DNA of 57,705 bases, from contig JABDDT010000014.1 of NCBI GenBank assembly GCA_013287475.1, positions 1 to 57,705 of the forward strand. Direction: 5' to 3'. The stretch's first letter is position 1. The number at the start of each line of letters is the position of its first letter. Both the position numbers and the translations under genes were made by a program. This document shows positions 22,583 through 31,348 of this stretch, piece after piece. The notes beneath the pieces are model-generated. The model was given only the letters and a program-made list of their open reading frames with translations. It had not been told where the DNA came from and did not search any database. This DNA is from Bacteroidota bacterium. GTDB taxonomy: Bacteria > Bacteroidota > Bacteroidia > Chitinophagales > Chitinophagaceae.

Positions 22583-23509
22583 ATGAATTCCAATCCAAAG
22601 ATAATCTTTATGGGTACGCCTGATTTTGCAGTAGCAAGTCTGCGCGCTCTTGTTGAAAGTGGTTTTCACATTGCTGCTGTTGTTACTGCGCAGGACAAGC
22701 CTGCGGGGCGTGGACTGAATCTTACTGAATCGGCGGTAAAACAATTTGCCGTTAACAAAAATATTCCCGTTCTGCAACCTGAAAAACTCAAAAACCCGGA
22801 ATTTCTTGAACAGTTGAAATCATATCGGGCGGATATCCAGGTCGTGGTAGCATTTCGAATGTTGCCTGAAGTTGTTTGGGCAATGCCCGATCTGGGTACG
22901 ATTAACCTTCATGGGTCACTCCTGCCCCAATATCGTGGTGCAGCACCGATCAACCGGGCTATCATGAATGGTGAGACGATGACCGGAGTTACAACTTTTA
23001 AACTACAACAGGAGATTGATACCGGTAATATTTTACTTTTTGAAGAAATTTCCATTGGCCCGAATGAAACTGCGGGTGAACTGCACGACCGCATGAAGGA
23101 AATTGGTGCTGCTTTAGTGGTTCGTACCATCCGGGGATTCTTGGATGGAACCCTTCAGGAAAAACCACAAAACATTCCAGATCGCTCAACATTAAAAACA
23201 GCTCCAAAAATTTTCACGGCTGACTGTGAAATCAGCTGGCTGAATACGGTTTCTAAAATTCATAATCAGATACGTGGCCTGTCACCATTTCCCGGTGCAT
23301 TTACTTCTTTCAGAGACAAAACACTAAAAATTTTCAGGGCACGACCGGAAGAAAAGGATCAAAGGCTAAAGACAGGTGAAATGGAAACAGATGGCAGAAA
23401 CTGGTTGCGGTTTTCTGCTTTGGATGGTTATATTTATGTTGAAGAGATGCAGTTAGAGGGAAAGAAAAGAATGAAAACAGCTGATTTCCTGAGGGGGTAC
23501 AGGGCCTAA
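22583..23509 (+). CDS. fmt: methionyl-tRNA formyltransferase
   Basis: Formylates initiator Met-tRNA using 10-formyl-tetrahydrofolate, 308 residues. The start KIIFMGTPDFAVASL is typical; the catalytic stretch holds Asn108 and His110 in NLHGSLLPQYRGAAPI, with the catalytic Asp in QEIDTGNIL. A C-terminal tRNA-binding domain begins about residue 205 (NQIRGLSPFPGAF). The final Ala codon and the TAA stop are the first unit of a heptamer array (23504-23552). The leader contains an inverted heptamer array that ends 3 nt before the ATG. Confidence 0.97.
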   Translation: MNSNPKIIFMGTPDFAVASLRALVESGFHIAAVVTAQDKPAGRGLNLTESAVKQFAVNKNIPVLQPEKLKNPEFLEQLKSYRADIQVVVAFRMLPEVVWAMPDLGTINLHGSLLPQYRGAAPINRAIMNGETMTGVTTFKLQQEIDTGNILLFEEISIGPNETAGELHDRMKEIGAALVVRTIRGFLDGTLQEKPQNIPDRSTLKTAPKIFTADCEISWLNTVSKIHNQIRGLSPFPGAFTSFRDKTLKIFRARPEEKDQRLKTGEMETDGRNWLRFSALDGYIYVEEMQLEGKKRMKTADFLRGYRA

Positions 23510-23552
23510 CGCTTAACGCGTAACGCTTAACGCGTAACGCGTAGCGCGTAAC
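23504..23552. repeat. heptamer array GCGTAAC x7 from fmt stop codon
   Basis: Seven contiguous heptamers: GCCTAAC, GCTTAAC, GCGTAAC, GCTTAAC, GCGTAAC, GCGTAGC, GCGTAAC. The fmt stop (23507-23509) is the TAA of the first unit; every unit contains TAA or TAG on the coding strand. Confidence 0.95.
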
Positions 23553-23574
23553 GAAGATTATAATTACGCTTTAT

Positions 23575-24492
23575 ATGAGAAGAAGAAATTTTATCAGGAA
23601 TGGGATCACAGCAGGAGGTGCATTGCTTGCGCCTGTTAGTTTACTGGCAGGAGAATCCAATTCGGGTAAGGAAACCGGCAATACCTTTAAACTGAACTAT
23701 GCATTTCATGATGGTATGTTTAAGAATCTGGCAGGAAAGGATTTCGGTGATCAGATCCGTTTTGGATATGATCAGGGTTTCAGATCTATTGAAGATAACG
23801 GAATGATGGACCGGTCCCCAGAAGAGCAGGAAAAAATAGGGAACCTGCTCACTAAACTGAATATGTCCATGGGCGTATTTGTTCATGGATTTGATCACTG
23901 GCCTGTTAGTACTTCCTTATGTTCCGGGAACAAGGAGTGGCGCGATAAGTTTCTAAAATTTACTAAAGATGCTATTGACACTTCTAAAAGGTGTACAGGA
24001 AAACTGATTACAGTTGTTCCGGGGAATTATGACCGGTCTATTCCGGTGGGTTATCAAACAACCCATGTACTTGAAGCATTGAAACCTGCTGCAGAAATTT
24101 TGGAACCACATCAGATCGTCATGGTACTGGAGCCACTGAGTGATACACCGGATTTGTTTCTTCGTCATTCTTCACAGGCATATGCCATTTGCAAATCAGT
24201 GAATAGTCCGAGTTGTAAAATATTATTCGATATCTATCATATGCAGAGAAATGAGGGAGACCTCATTCCCGGTATTGACAGGGCCTACGAGGAGATTGCT
24301 TATTATCAGATCGGAGATAATCCTGGCCGAAATGAACCAGGGACGGGCGAAGTGAATTATAAAAATATTTTCAAACATTTATATTATAAGGGATATAAAG
24401 GAATGCTTGGAATGGAACATGGAATGGCCGGCAAAGAAAAGCAAGGGGAATTGGACTTAATTAAAGCATACAGAGAGGCAGATAATTTTTAA
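23575..24492 (+). CDS. Tat-exported TIM-barrel isomerase (hydroxypyruvate isomerase-like)
   Basis: Probable sugar or keto-acid isomerase/epimerase of the AP-endonuclease-2 TIM-barrel fold, 305 residues. It begins with a twin-arginine signal (MRRRNFIRNGITAGGALLAP), so it is likely folded in the cytoplasm and exported. Metal-site carboxylates/histidines are visible in VLEPLSD (Glu), FDIYHMQR (Asp and His) and the final GMEHG (Glu). The DNPGRNEPGTGEVNY stretch is typical of hydroxypyruvate isomerase. A periplasmic isomerase is unusual metabolically; it may act on oxidised sugars, for example 3-keto sugars, formed by the GMC oxidoreductase in this window (inference). Its stop overlaps that of the convergent membrane gene (TTAA). 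Confidence 0.85.
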   Translation: MRRRNFIRNGITAGGALLAPVSLLAGESNSGKETGNTFKLNYAFHDGMFKNLAGKDFGDQIRFGYDQGFRSIEDNGMMDRSPEEQEKIGNLLTKLNMSMGVFVHGFDHWPVSTSLCSGNKEWRDKFLKFTKDAIDTSKRCTGKLITVVPGNYDRSIPVGYQTTHVLEALKPAAEILEPHQIVMVLEPLSDTPDLFLRHSSQAYAICKSVNSPSCKILFDIYHMQRNEGDLIPGIDRAYEEIAYYQIGDNPGRNEPGTGEVNYKNIFKHLYYKGYKGMLGMEHGMAGKEKQGELDLIKAYREADNF

Positions 24493-25910
24493 GCTATCAG
24501 ATCCCGGATGGGTACATTTCGCCTGATTTGAAACCGTGAAATTATCCTGCTGAAAACCTGCGCGGCCAGGATCAGAAAAAGAGGTTCAGTTTCAAAACGA
24601 AAACGCATATTTTCATAGTGTTCAAAAAATGAACTTACCCCGAATACAAATCCAATGGTTATCAAAATAAAGAGATTCCAGGGAGTAATAGCCCGGGTTT
24701 GTAAAGAAATGCGTGCTAACATAAAAAATACGAAGACATAAAGGATCAGTTTAGGTATCGCTGAAATGGTTAACAGAATTCTCCTTTCCTTTTTATCCCT
24801 TGCAAAAATGGTAAGATTAAAGGAATACAAAAGATCATAGTATTTTATTTTGCCGGTGTTTGCCAATGAAAGCGAATACAATGTACCAGGAGTGAAAAAC
24901 AATATGGAGGACTGAATGATATTTTTCGCATAGGAAGCAGGATGTTTGCGAATAAAATCTATACTCGCTTTCTGATATAGCTCTGAAACCGGTATATAAC
25001 TGACTTCTGTTTCGTTTATAAAACTATCATTTTTCATCTCCTGCAAAAGATCCCTGTCGTTCAGGCCTTTAAATTTATTTTCAAATTCCGGATTCAGAAA
25101 TTTCCGGTAAACGCTGATCCTGGAAAAAGGTTCATAGGCTTCGATGCGATTGGAATCCTTTACTTCATTATCATGGAAAACATTCCTTGCCATATTCATT
25201 CCGACCCAGGTTGAAGCTGTGAGTTTGCCAAAGAGGAATTTATTTTTCACATACCAGCTCCCAACCAATAAAATACTAATTAAAGATGCGAGAATCAGTT
25301 TATTCAACGCAGCTTTTCTTCTGAAGTAAAGAATCAGCGTGGCAGCAATAATGAATAACCATATCATATGATATACACTGCGTGTCAGACAAAGAAGGGT
25401 AAGTGGAAAAAAAATTCCGAAAGCATTCTGCCATCTTTCAGATTCCGTAAACCTGATCAGATAAAATACGGATATAAGTAGGAATAATGAAACTAAACTC
25501 GTATAAAATAATTCAGCTTCAAAAATGATTGTGGCCGGGCTCAGAATATACACAAGGGCTGTCAGCATCGGCATGAAATAGACTGTACTTAATCTTTTTA
25601 CAATAATAAATAATAACAATGCATTACAAAGAGAGATCAATTTAAGGATGATGTCAAATATCAAAATGTAATGAGTTCCACTTATTTTCAGAACGTAACC
25701 AAGAAAAAGATTGAATAATGGCGGTTGTGCATGATCGTACCAGACACCGCTCAGTAAATGATTCCTGAGTGTCTCTATGTCCAGGTATTGCCAGTATGCA
25801 GAAAGTGCAAGAATATCCAGATGAATACCCAGAAGCATTAGGATAAATCTGGAAACCACAAACACTGTAATTATAATTAATACCTGCCCCGAGTCCGTTA
25901 TGTTTTTCAT
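24489..25910 (-). CDS. GT39-like integral membrane glycosyltransferase
   Basis: Integral membrane protein of 473 residues with about 11-12 hydrophobic segments and a soluble loop near residues 235-300. The first periplasmic loop has WYDHAQPPLFNLFLGYVL, which resembles the acidic-plus-PPLF motif of protein-mannosyl/ArnT-type (GT39/GT-C) transferases that use lipid-linked sugars. Donor and acceptor are unknown. It is a single gene, converging on the TIM-barrel gene with overlapping stops and diverging from rlmH by 83 nt. Confidence 0.75.
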   Translation of the reverse strand: MKNITDSGQVLIIITVFVVSRFILMLLGIHLDILALSAYWQYLDIETLRNHLLSGVWYDHAQPPLFNLFLGYVLKISGTHYILIFDIILKLISLCNALLLFIIVKRLSTVYFMPMLTALVYILSPATIIFEAELFYTSLVSLFLLISVFYLIRFTESERWQNAFGIFFPLTLLCLTRSVYHMIWLFIIAATLILYFRRKAALNKLILASLISILLVGSWYVKNKFLFGKLTASTWVGMNMARNVFHDNEVKDSNRIEAYEPFSRISVYRKFLNPEFENKFKGLNDRDLLQEMKNDSFINETEVSYIPVSELYQKASIDFIRKHPASYAKNIIQSSILFFTPGTLYSLSLANTGKIKYYDLLYSFNLTIFARDKKERRILLTISAIPKLILYVFVFFMLARISLQTRAITPWNLFILITIGFVFGVSSFFEHYENMRFRFETEPLFLILAAQVFSRIISRFQIRRNVPIRDLIA

Positions 25911-25981
25911 TGAATCAATTTGGGCAGGTACAAAATAGATAAAATTTGATGCATTATAAAAAATACCCGTTCATATCTGTT

Positions 25982-25989
25982 TAATTTTG
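25982..25989 (+). promoter_or_regulatory. -7 box TAATTTTG before rlmH
   Basis: A perfect TAnnTTTG match ends 4 nt before the rlmH ATG at 25994. A TTTG exists upstream but 33 nt away, too far for the usual spacing. It suggests a leaderless mRNA. Confidence 0.45.
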
Positions 25990-25993
25990 CAAT

Positions 25994-26467
25994 ATGAAAA
26001 TTGAATGTTGGACAATCGGTAAACAAGATGAATCGTATATTTCAGAAGGAGTACAGGATTTCACAAAAAGAATTGGAAATTATTATCCGATCGAATGGCG
26101 GTTATTCAGCCTGAAGAAAACTGTAGCTACCTATACTCCTCAAAAATTAAAACAGGAGGAAAACGAATTGATTCAGGCAGCACTTAAACCTGAAGACTGG
26201 CTGGTATGCCTTGATGAAAAGGGGAAATCGCTTACTTCACGAAAGCTGGCAGCATTTATACAGGATCGTGGAAATGAAGCGGTCAAAAGACTTGTTTTCC
26301 TGATTGGTGGTGCATATGGCCTTGAGGAAACCATATTGAAAAAATCAAAATTTACCTGGTCGCTATCTGAGCTCACTTTCCCACATCAACTCGTAAGACT
26401 GATACTGGTGGAACAGATCTACCGCGCCTGTACCATTGGACGAAATGAAAAGTATCATCATGACTGA
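25994..26467 (+). CDS. rlmH: 23S rRNA (pseudouridine1915-N3)-methyltransferase
   Basis: SPOUT-family methyltransferase that modifies pseudouridine 1915 in helix 69 of 23S rRNA, 157 residues (full length). The trefoil-knot SAM-binding region is seen in VFLIGGAYGLEE (about 100-111), and the C-terminus HQLVRLILVEQIYRACTIGRNEKYHHD is nearly invariant in RlmH. It is separated by 53 nt from the rhomboid gene on the same strand. Confidence 0.97.
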   Translation: MKIECWTIGKQDESYISEGVQDFTKRIGNYYPIEWRLFSLKKTVATYTPQKLKQEENELIQAALKPEDWLVCLDEKGKSLTSRKLAAFIQDRGNEAVKRLVFLIGGAYGLEETILKKSKFTWSLSELTFPHQLVRLILVEQIYRACTIGRNEKYHHD

Positions 26468-26520
26468 TCAGTTTTGGATTTTGCAATTAAAGTATATCTT
26501 TAATCACCTTTATCTATTGC

Positions 26521-27135
26521 ATGTTCAATATTACCCTTTCGATTGTTGTTATTACAAGCCTTATTTCTTTAGCCGGATTCAGAAATGGTAAAGTGGTTGA
26601 TGAATTGATATTCTGGCCCCCGGCCATCAGTAAAAAACACCAATATTACCGGTTCATTACCTGCGGACTCATCCATGCTGACTACATACACCTTATTTTT
26701 AACATGGTGACTCTGTATTTCTTTGGCACATATATGGAAGCACATTATCAGGGTGATCTTGGCCTGCAGAAATATTATTACCTGGCACTCTATATCGGTG
26801 CTCTAATTGTTTCAAATATTCCTACATATATCAAGCACTATAATGATTATGATTACCGGAGTCTTGGTGCATCCGGTGCTGTTTCTGCAGTTCTGTTTTC
26901 CTTCATTTTACTTGGCCCCTGGCAACAGATTATTGTATTGGTTTTTCCTGTTCCTGCAATTATTTACGGAGGTTTATTTCTTTTTTATTCAGCTTATATG
27001 TCCAGAAAAGGTGGCGATCATGTGAATCACGACGCTCATTTTTATGGCGCTTTATTCGGAGTTATATTTACCATAGCAGTCAGGCCTGATGTTGTAAATA
27101 TTTTCCTGAATGAACTTAAACACCCTCATTTTTAA
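26521..27135 (+). CDS. rhomboid family intramembrane serine protease
   Basis: Six-helix rhomboid protease, 204 residues. The catalytic dyad is present: Ser118 in GASGAVSA and His173 in HDAHFYGALFG. Helix 2 keeps the oxyanion-side HADYIHLIFNMVTLYFFG with His52 and Asn61. It should cleave membrane-anchored proteins within or next to the membrane; the substrate is unknown. The last 20 nt overlap the end of the convergent tilS gene. Confidence 0.93.
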   Translation: MFNITLSIVVITSLISLAGFRNGKVVDELIFWPPAISKKHQYYRFITCGLIHADYIHLIFNMVTLYFFGTYMEAHYQGDLGLQKYYYLALYIGALIVSNIPTYIKHYNDYDYRSLGASGAVSAVLFSFILLGPWQQIIVLVFPVPAIIYGGLFLFYSAYMSRKGGDHVNHDAHFYGALFGVIFTIAVRPDVVNIFLNELKHPHF

Positions 27136-28459
27136 TTAGTAAAATTTTGTCGGTTGTATTACTGATACTAAAACGGTTGTCGATCCGGTATCCCACAACC
27201 CAGATGATATACTTGTCCATCACCAGGACCCATACTTTTTCCTTTTCCGTTTTGGATAGTTTCTGATCGATAAAAAACCTTGACAGTTTTTTCTTTTTCT
27301 TCATCCCAAGGGGATAAAAATAATCTCCTGCTTTCCATTTTCTAAGTATCAGGGGGAATTGAATTTTTCCGGCATCCAGAAAGGCATTTCCCGGATCTTT
27401 TGAAAATAACCCTGGCTCCTTCCGGGTAAAATTGCTAAACTGAAGTTTGCCCTGAGGATAAAATACCGATGAGGCAATTTGATCTACTATAATATGTGCG
27501 TTATTTGTTTCTTCAAGCGGAGCTATAATAAGCCAGTCGCGGTTCTTAATGATACGGTGGGAAGAACTGAATATATATTTCCCATTGGTACTATCCATTA
27601 ACTTTATGAGTTCCTCGGTTTGCCCCGGAGAAAATCCAAATTCCTTACTGATTTCGTAAATAATGGTATGAACAGGTATTGCTTTTTTGAGAAGCAGTAT
27701 CGGAATGTGGATTTCAGCACCATTCTGTTTAAGCAATTTTTTTTTGTGCAAACTGATTGCCTGATGATAGAGAACTGAAGCTTCGGAAAAACGAAGCAGG
27801 TTATTTTCCAGGTTATTATGAATTTCGGGAAATATATTTGTTAATGATGGAATTAACTGGTTACGAAAATAATTCCTTGTATAATTGTCTGAAGAATTTG
27901 AACTATCCTCGACCCAATCCAGTTTTTGTGAGATGGCAAATTCTTTTATCCTACTCCTGGAAATATTTAAAAAAGGACGGATGAGTTCCTCATTTATTTG
28001 AGGCATGCCGGTTAAACCGGTAATACCTGTGCCCCTAAAAAAATGCATGAGCATGGTTTCAATATTATCATCCAGGTGGTGCGCAGCGAAAAGGAATTGA
28101 AAGAGTTCTTTATTTTTTCCCATTAAAGCCCTGAACCATTCATACCTGAGCATGCGCGCAGCAACCTGGATGGAATATTTCTCTTTTTCGGCAAATATTT
28201 TTGCCTCAAATTTCTTTGTGAAGAAAGCCTTATTGTATTTCAAAGCCAGCTGGCGAACAAACATTTCATCTCTTTCGCTTTCTGCACCTCTTAACTGAAA
28301 ATTTGCATGTGCAATTCCAAAATCAAGTCCGAGCATCATACAACATTCAGTCATAACCACCGAATCCATTCCTCCACTGACTGCAAGGAGAATGCGGTTA
28401 TTTTTTGTGATGCCGAGTCTGTGAATTGAATCCTGAAATTCAGTAAGAAAATTTTCCAT
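27116..28459 (-). CDS. tilS: tRNA(Ile)-lysidine synthase
   Basis: ATP-dependent enzyme that attaches lysine to C34 of tRNA-Ile(CAU) so that it reads AUA, 447 residues. The P-loop SGGMDS is at residues 28-33, followed by the N-type ATP pyrophosphatase domain with AHHLDDNIETMLMHFFRGTGITGLTGM and the TilS C-terminal domain (KWKAGDYFYPLGMKKKKKLSRFF). It is transcribed from the TPR gene with only 2 nt between, and overlaps the convergent rhomboid gene by 20 nt. Confidence 0.96.
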   Translation of the reverse strand: MENFLTEFQDSIHRLGITKNNRILLAVSGGMDSVVMTECCMMLGLDFGIAHANFQLRGAESERDEMFVRQLALKYNKAFFTKKFEAKIFAEKEKYSIQVAARMLRYEWFRALMGKNKELFQFLFAAHHLDDNIETMLMHFFRGTGITGLTGMPQINEELIRPFLNISRSRIKEFAISQKLDWVEDSSNSSDNYTRNYFRNQLIPSLTNIFPEIHNNLENNLLRFSEASVLYHQAISLHKKKLLKQNGAEIHIPILLLKKAIPVHTIIYEISKEFGFSPGQTEELIKLMDSTNGKYIFSSSHRIIKNRDWLIIAPLEETNNAHIIVDQIASSVFYPQGKLQFSNFTRKEPGLFSKDPGNAFLDAGKIQFPLILRKWKAGDYFYPLGMKKKKKLSRFFIDQKLSKTEKEKVWVLVMDKYIIWVVGYRIDNRFSISNTTDKILLIKNEGV

Positions 28460-28461
28460 TA

Positions 28462-28773
28462 TTAATCTATGAGATCATCGAAAGCGGCCTGTAATTCATT
28501 AAATGCATGGCTGTCGCCCGATTGTTTTGCAGCAATCATGCCTTTTTCATACCAGGCTTTTGCGTTTTCAGTTTCCCCACTCCTTTCCAACAAGCGCCCG
28601 AGGTGATAATAAGATCCAATATAAGAAGGATCCCGGGTTAGTATTTTTAAAAATAACCTCCTGGCCTCTGAGTCATTCCCTATTTTGATATATTCCAGGG
28701 CGAGGGCGTGATTTAAAAACGGGTCTTCAGGAGAATTGCTTAAGAAAGATCTGAGCTTTTCTATTTTCTCCAT
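28462..28773 (-). CDS. small tetratricopeptide-repeat protein
   Basis: A 103-residue protein made of about two and a half TPR units: residues near 18-50 (LNHALALEYIKIGNDSEARRLFLKIL) and 52-84 (IGSYYHLGRLLERSGETENAKAWYEKGM). No signal peptide. Such repeats bind other proteins; the partner is unknown. It lies 2 nt upstream of tilS and is probably co-transcribed, with no promoter consensus visible in the 95 nt to the divergent etfB. Confidence 0.85.
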   Translation of the reverse strand: MEKIEKLRSFLSNSPEDPFLNHALALEYIKIGNDSEARRLFLKILTRDPSYIGSYYHLGRLLERSGETENAKAWYEKGMIAAKQSGDSHAFNELQAAFDDLID

Positions 28774-28868
28774 GCCTTAGATTATTTTTCGTTTTTTTTA
28801 TCATAAACTTGCCAACTCAAGAAATACCTCGTATAGTTGCATAAACAACTTTAATATTAAGTCATCAC

Positions 28869-29612
28869 ATGAAGATATTAGTCTGCATCAGTAAAACACC
28901 GGATACAACGGCAAAAATAGCCTTCACAGATAACAACCGGAAATTTGTGACAGAAGGGGTTCAATGGATCCTGAATCCCTACGATGAGTGGTATGCCCTT
29001 GTGCGGGCCATTGAGATTAAGGAAAAAGATCCTTCAACTGCATTACATCTTATCATGGTTGGTGGCGCAGATTGTGATGCTGTAATTCGAAAGGCGCTCG
29101 CCCTTGGTGGCGACGAAGCGATCAGGGTTAACGCCGAGCCCCGAGATAGTTTTTATGTTGCTTCTCAGATTGCAAATGTTGCAAAAGGAGCCGGCTATGA
29201 TTTAATTTTTACAGGAAAAGAAACAATTGATTTCAACGGTGCTTCAGTTGGCGGAATGATAGCAGGTTTGCTGGAACTTCCATTTATATCTCTTGCTGCC
29301 AGGTTTGATTTATCCGGAAATGAAGCTACCCTGATCCGGGAAATAGAAGGAGGAGAAGAAACAGTCTCTGTAAAACTCCCACTGGTAATAGGTTGTCAGA
29401 AAGGAATGGCAGAACAACGAATTCCGAATATGAAAGGCATTATGGGTGCGAGAAGTAAACCATTAAAAGTAGTTGAACCGGTTGCTGCAGAATCATTCAC
29501 AGAAATTGTTTCTTTTGAATTGCCACCAGTAAAAAAAGGTGTCAAATTGGTTCCTGCAGATAACCCTGAAGAACTTGTACGTCTGCTGCACGAAGAAGCA
29601 AAACTTATTTAG
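28869..29612 (+). CDS. etfB: electron transfer flavoprotein subunit beta
   Basis: Beta subunit of the soluble electron-transfer flavoprotein that takes electrons from acyl-CoA dehydrogenases, 247 residues. The start MKILVCISKTPDTTAKIAF and the AMP/FAD-loop signature near IPNMKGIMGARSKPLKVV are typical, as is GKETIDFNGASVGGMIAGLLELP. It pairs with etfA 60 nt downstream. The space between them is an octamer array that begins at the etfB TAG stop. Confidence 0.96.
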   Translation: MKILVCISKTPDTTAKIAFTDNNRKFVTEGVQWILNPYDEWYALVRAIEIKEKDPSTALHLIMVGGADCDAVIRKALALGGDEAIRVNAEPRDSFYVASQIANVAKGAGYDLIFTGKETIDFNGASVGGMIAGLLELPFISLAARFDLSGNEATLIREIEGGEETVSVKLPLVIGCQKGMAEQRIPNMKGIMGARSKPLKVVEPVAAESFTEIVSFELPPVKKGVKLVPADNPEELVRLLHEEAKLI

Positions 29613-29662
29613 TGTATTAGTGGGTTACAACTACCACACGACCACACTATCACACACTCACA
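29610..29662. repeat. octamer array (TAGTGTAT/CCACACTA) between etfB and etfA
   Basis: Starting at the etfB stop codon: TAGTGTAT, TAGTGGGT, TACAACTA, then CCACACGA, CCACACTA, TCACACAC and part of another. The first two units are AGTRTRRK-type and the later ones their reverse complement, so a weak hairpin is possible inside the etfBA message. Confidence 0.85.
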
Positions 29663-29672
29663 GTATTAAAAT

Positions 29673-30638
29673 ATGTCAGTTCTAATTTTCATTGATCATT
29701 CCGAAGGCAAAATAAAGAAGACTTCCCTGGAGGCAATATGTTATGGTGCTGCGCTGGCAAAACAAACTGGTGTGCCTGCTGAAGGCATATTACTTGGCAC
29801 GGTTTCAGAAGATCTGGGTTCCCTTGGAAAATATGGTATTCAGAAAATTCATACGGTCAGTCAGGAGTCATTAAATCAACTGGATGCCGAACAATATATC
29901 CGCATTATTTCAACTGTTGCAGGCACGTGTGGCGCCACTATAATTGTTCTTTCTCATACCAATACCGGAAGAGCCATTTCACCAGGTCTTTCTGTCCGCC
30001 TGAAAGCCGGGCTTGTAACGGGTGCCACCGCATTGCCTGAGACTTCAGCCGGATTTCTGGTGAAGAAAAATGTGTTTTCAGGCAAGGCATTTTGTACGGT
30101 ATCTATCAAAACTGATACAAAAATAATTTCACTCAATCCCAATGTTTTTCCTGTGAAAACCGGCGAAGGATCAGCAGAAATTATAGCAGAAAATATTCCG
30201 GTCGGGCCACCTGTTGTTACCATAAAATCAGTATCCAAAGCTACCGGAGAAATTCTCCTTACGGAAGCTGAAATTGTAGTAAGTGGCGGGCGCGGTATGA
30301 AGGGACCTGAAAATTGGGGCCCGATAGAAGAATTGGCTAAATTGCTTCATGCAGCAACGGCTTGCAGCCGACCGGTGGCTGATGCTGGATGGCGACCACA
30401 TAATGAACATGTTGGACAAACGGGTATTGCCATTGCGCCAAATCTCTATATTGCCATCGGAATATCCGGTGCTATTCAACACCTCGCAGGAGTAAACAGG
30501 AGCAAAGTTATTGTTGTTATCAATAAAGACCCCGAAGCTCCATTCTTTAAATCAGCCGATTATGGTATTGTAGGAGATGCTTTTGAAATTTTACCCAAAT
30601 TGATATCGGCAGTAAAAAAACTTAAAGGCGTGGCCTGA
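29673..30638 (+). CDS. etfA: electron transfer flavoprotein subunit alpha
   Basis: Alpha subunit that binds FAD and passes electrons on to ETF-quinone oxidoreductase or a related acceptor, 321 residues. The C-terminal FAD domain is complete: VSGGRGMKGPENWGPIEELA, SRPVADAGWRPHNEHVGQTG, then YIAIGISGAIQHLAG and VVINKDPEAPFFKSADYGIVGD. With EtfB and the hydroxyacyl-CoA dehydrogenase of this window it points to fatty-acid or amino-acid oxidation. No acyl-CoA dehydrogenase is adjacent. Confidence 0.96.
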   Translation: MSVLIFIDHSEGKIKKTSLEAICYGAALAKQTGVPAEGILLGTVSEDLGSLGKYGIQKIHTVSQESLNQLDAEQYIRIISTVAGTCGATIIVLSHTNTGRAISPGLSVRLKAGLVTGATALPETSAGFLVKKNVFSGKAFCTVSIKTDTKIISLNPNVFPVKTGEGSAEIIAENIPVGPPVVTIKSVSKATGEILLTEAEIVVSGGRGMKGPENWGPIEELAKLLHAATACSRPVADAGWRPHNEHVGQTGIAIAPNLYIAIGISGAIQHLAGVNRSKVIVVINKDPEAPFFKSADYGIVGDAFEILPKLISAVKKLKGVA

Positions 30639-30690
30639 TCGTTTTCATCCAGCACATGCGGATATTACATTTTTAAAGTGATTAGTTTTT

Positions 30691-30698
30691 TATATTTG
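30691..30698 (+). promoter_or_regulatory. -7 box TATATTTG before bifunctional nuclease gene
   Basis: A perfect TAnnTTTG match in the 110-nt space after etfA. It would give a leader of about 44 nt. No clear -33 element is found at the right spacing. Confidence 0.45.
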
Positions 30699-30748
30699 CC
30701 CTTTTAACATCAGACAGAATAAGTCAGCCCAGGGGGCAGATCCGTTTT

Positions 30749-31348
30749 ATGAAGAAGATTGAATTGGAAATTGTAGCCTTGTCGCATAGCATAACGCAAA
30801 CGCATTCCTATGCAGTGGTTTTGGGGGAGATCAATGGCCTCCGGCGTCTGCCTATCGTAATCGGAGGCTTTGAAGCACAGGCAATTGCCGTTGCATTGGA
30901 AAAAATGCATCCAAGCAGACCTCTTACGCACGATCTTATGAAAAATTTTATGACTGCATTTTCAATAGATCTCCAGGAAATTATCATCTCGGACTTGCAG
31001 GAAGGGATTTTCTATTCCAAACTGGTCTGTATAAGTGAACACGATACGGTAGAAATTGATTCAAGAACCTCCGATGCCCTGGCACTGGCTGTTCGTTTCG
31101 GATGTCCCATTTATACTTACGAGAATATTATAGAAAGCGCCGGTATCCTGATGGAAGATAGCGCCGGTAAGAAAAAGCTTCCAAAAGAAACAGTAACGAC
31201 CGAAGGTGGGGCAAAAGAAGATTTAGGAGGCCTTTCCCTGGAAGATCTTAACAGTTTGCTTTCGGAAGTGCTTGAGCAGGAAGATTATATCCGAGCCATC
31301 AAAATCAGGGATGAAATCAACAGCCGTAAAAAAGGGCGGACAGGATGA
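30749..31348 (+). CDS. bifunctional nuclease family protein with UVR motif
   Basis: A 199-residue protein with two parts: a BFN/DUF151 domain (about 1-135; KIELEIVALSHSITQTHSYAVVLGE, RRLPIVIGGFEAQAI, IDSRTSDALALAVRFGCPIY) and a C-terminal UVR-type coiled motif (about 165-195; EVLEQEDYIRAIKIRDEIN) like those of UvrB/UvrC and ClpC. Relatives have been reported as nucleases or as regulators of transcript levels; the role here is unproven. Its stop overlaps the ispE start (ATGA), so both are translationally coupled. Confidence 0.88.
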   Translation: MKKIELEIVALSHSITQTHSYAVVLGEINGLRRLPIVIGGFEAQAIAVALEKMHPSRPLTHDLMKNFMTAFSIDLQEIIISDLQEGIFYSKLVCISEHDTVEIDSRTSDALALAVRFGCPIYTYENIIESAGILMEDSAGKKKLPKETVTTEGGAKEDLGGLSLEDLNSLLSEVLEQEDYIRAIKIRDEINSRKKGRTG

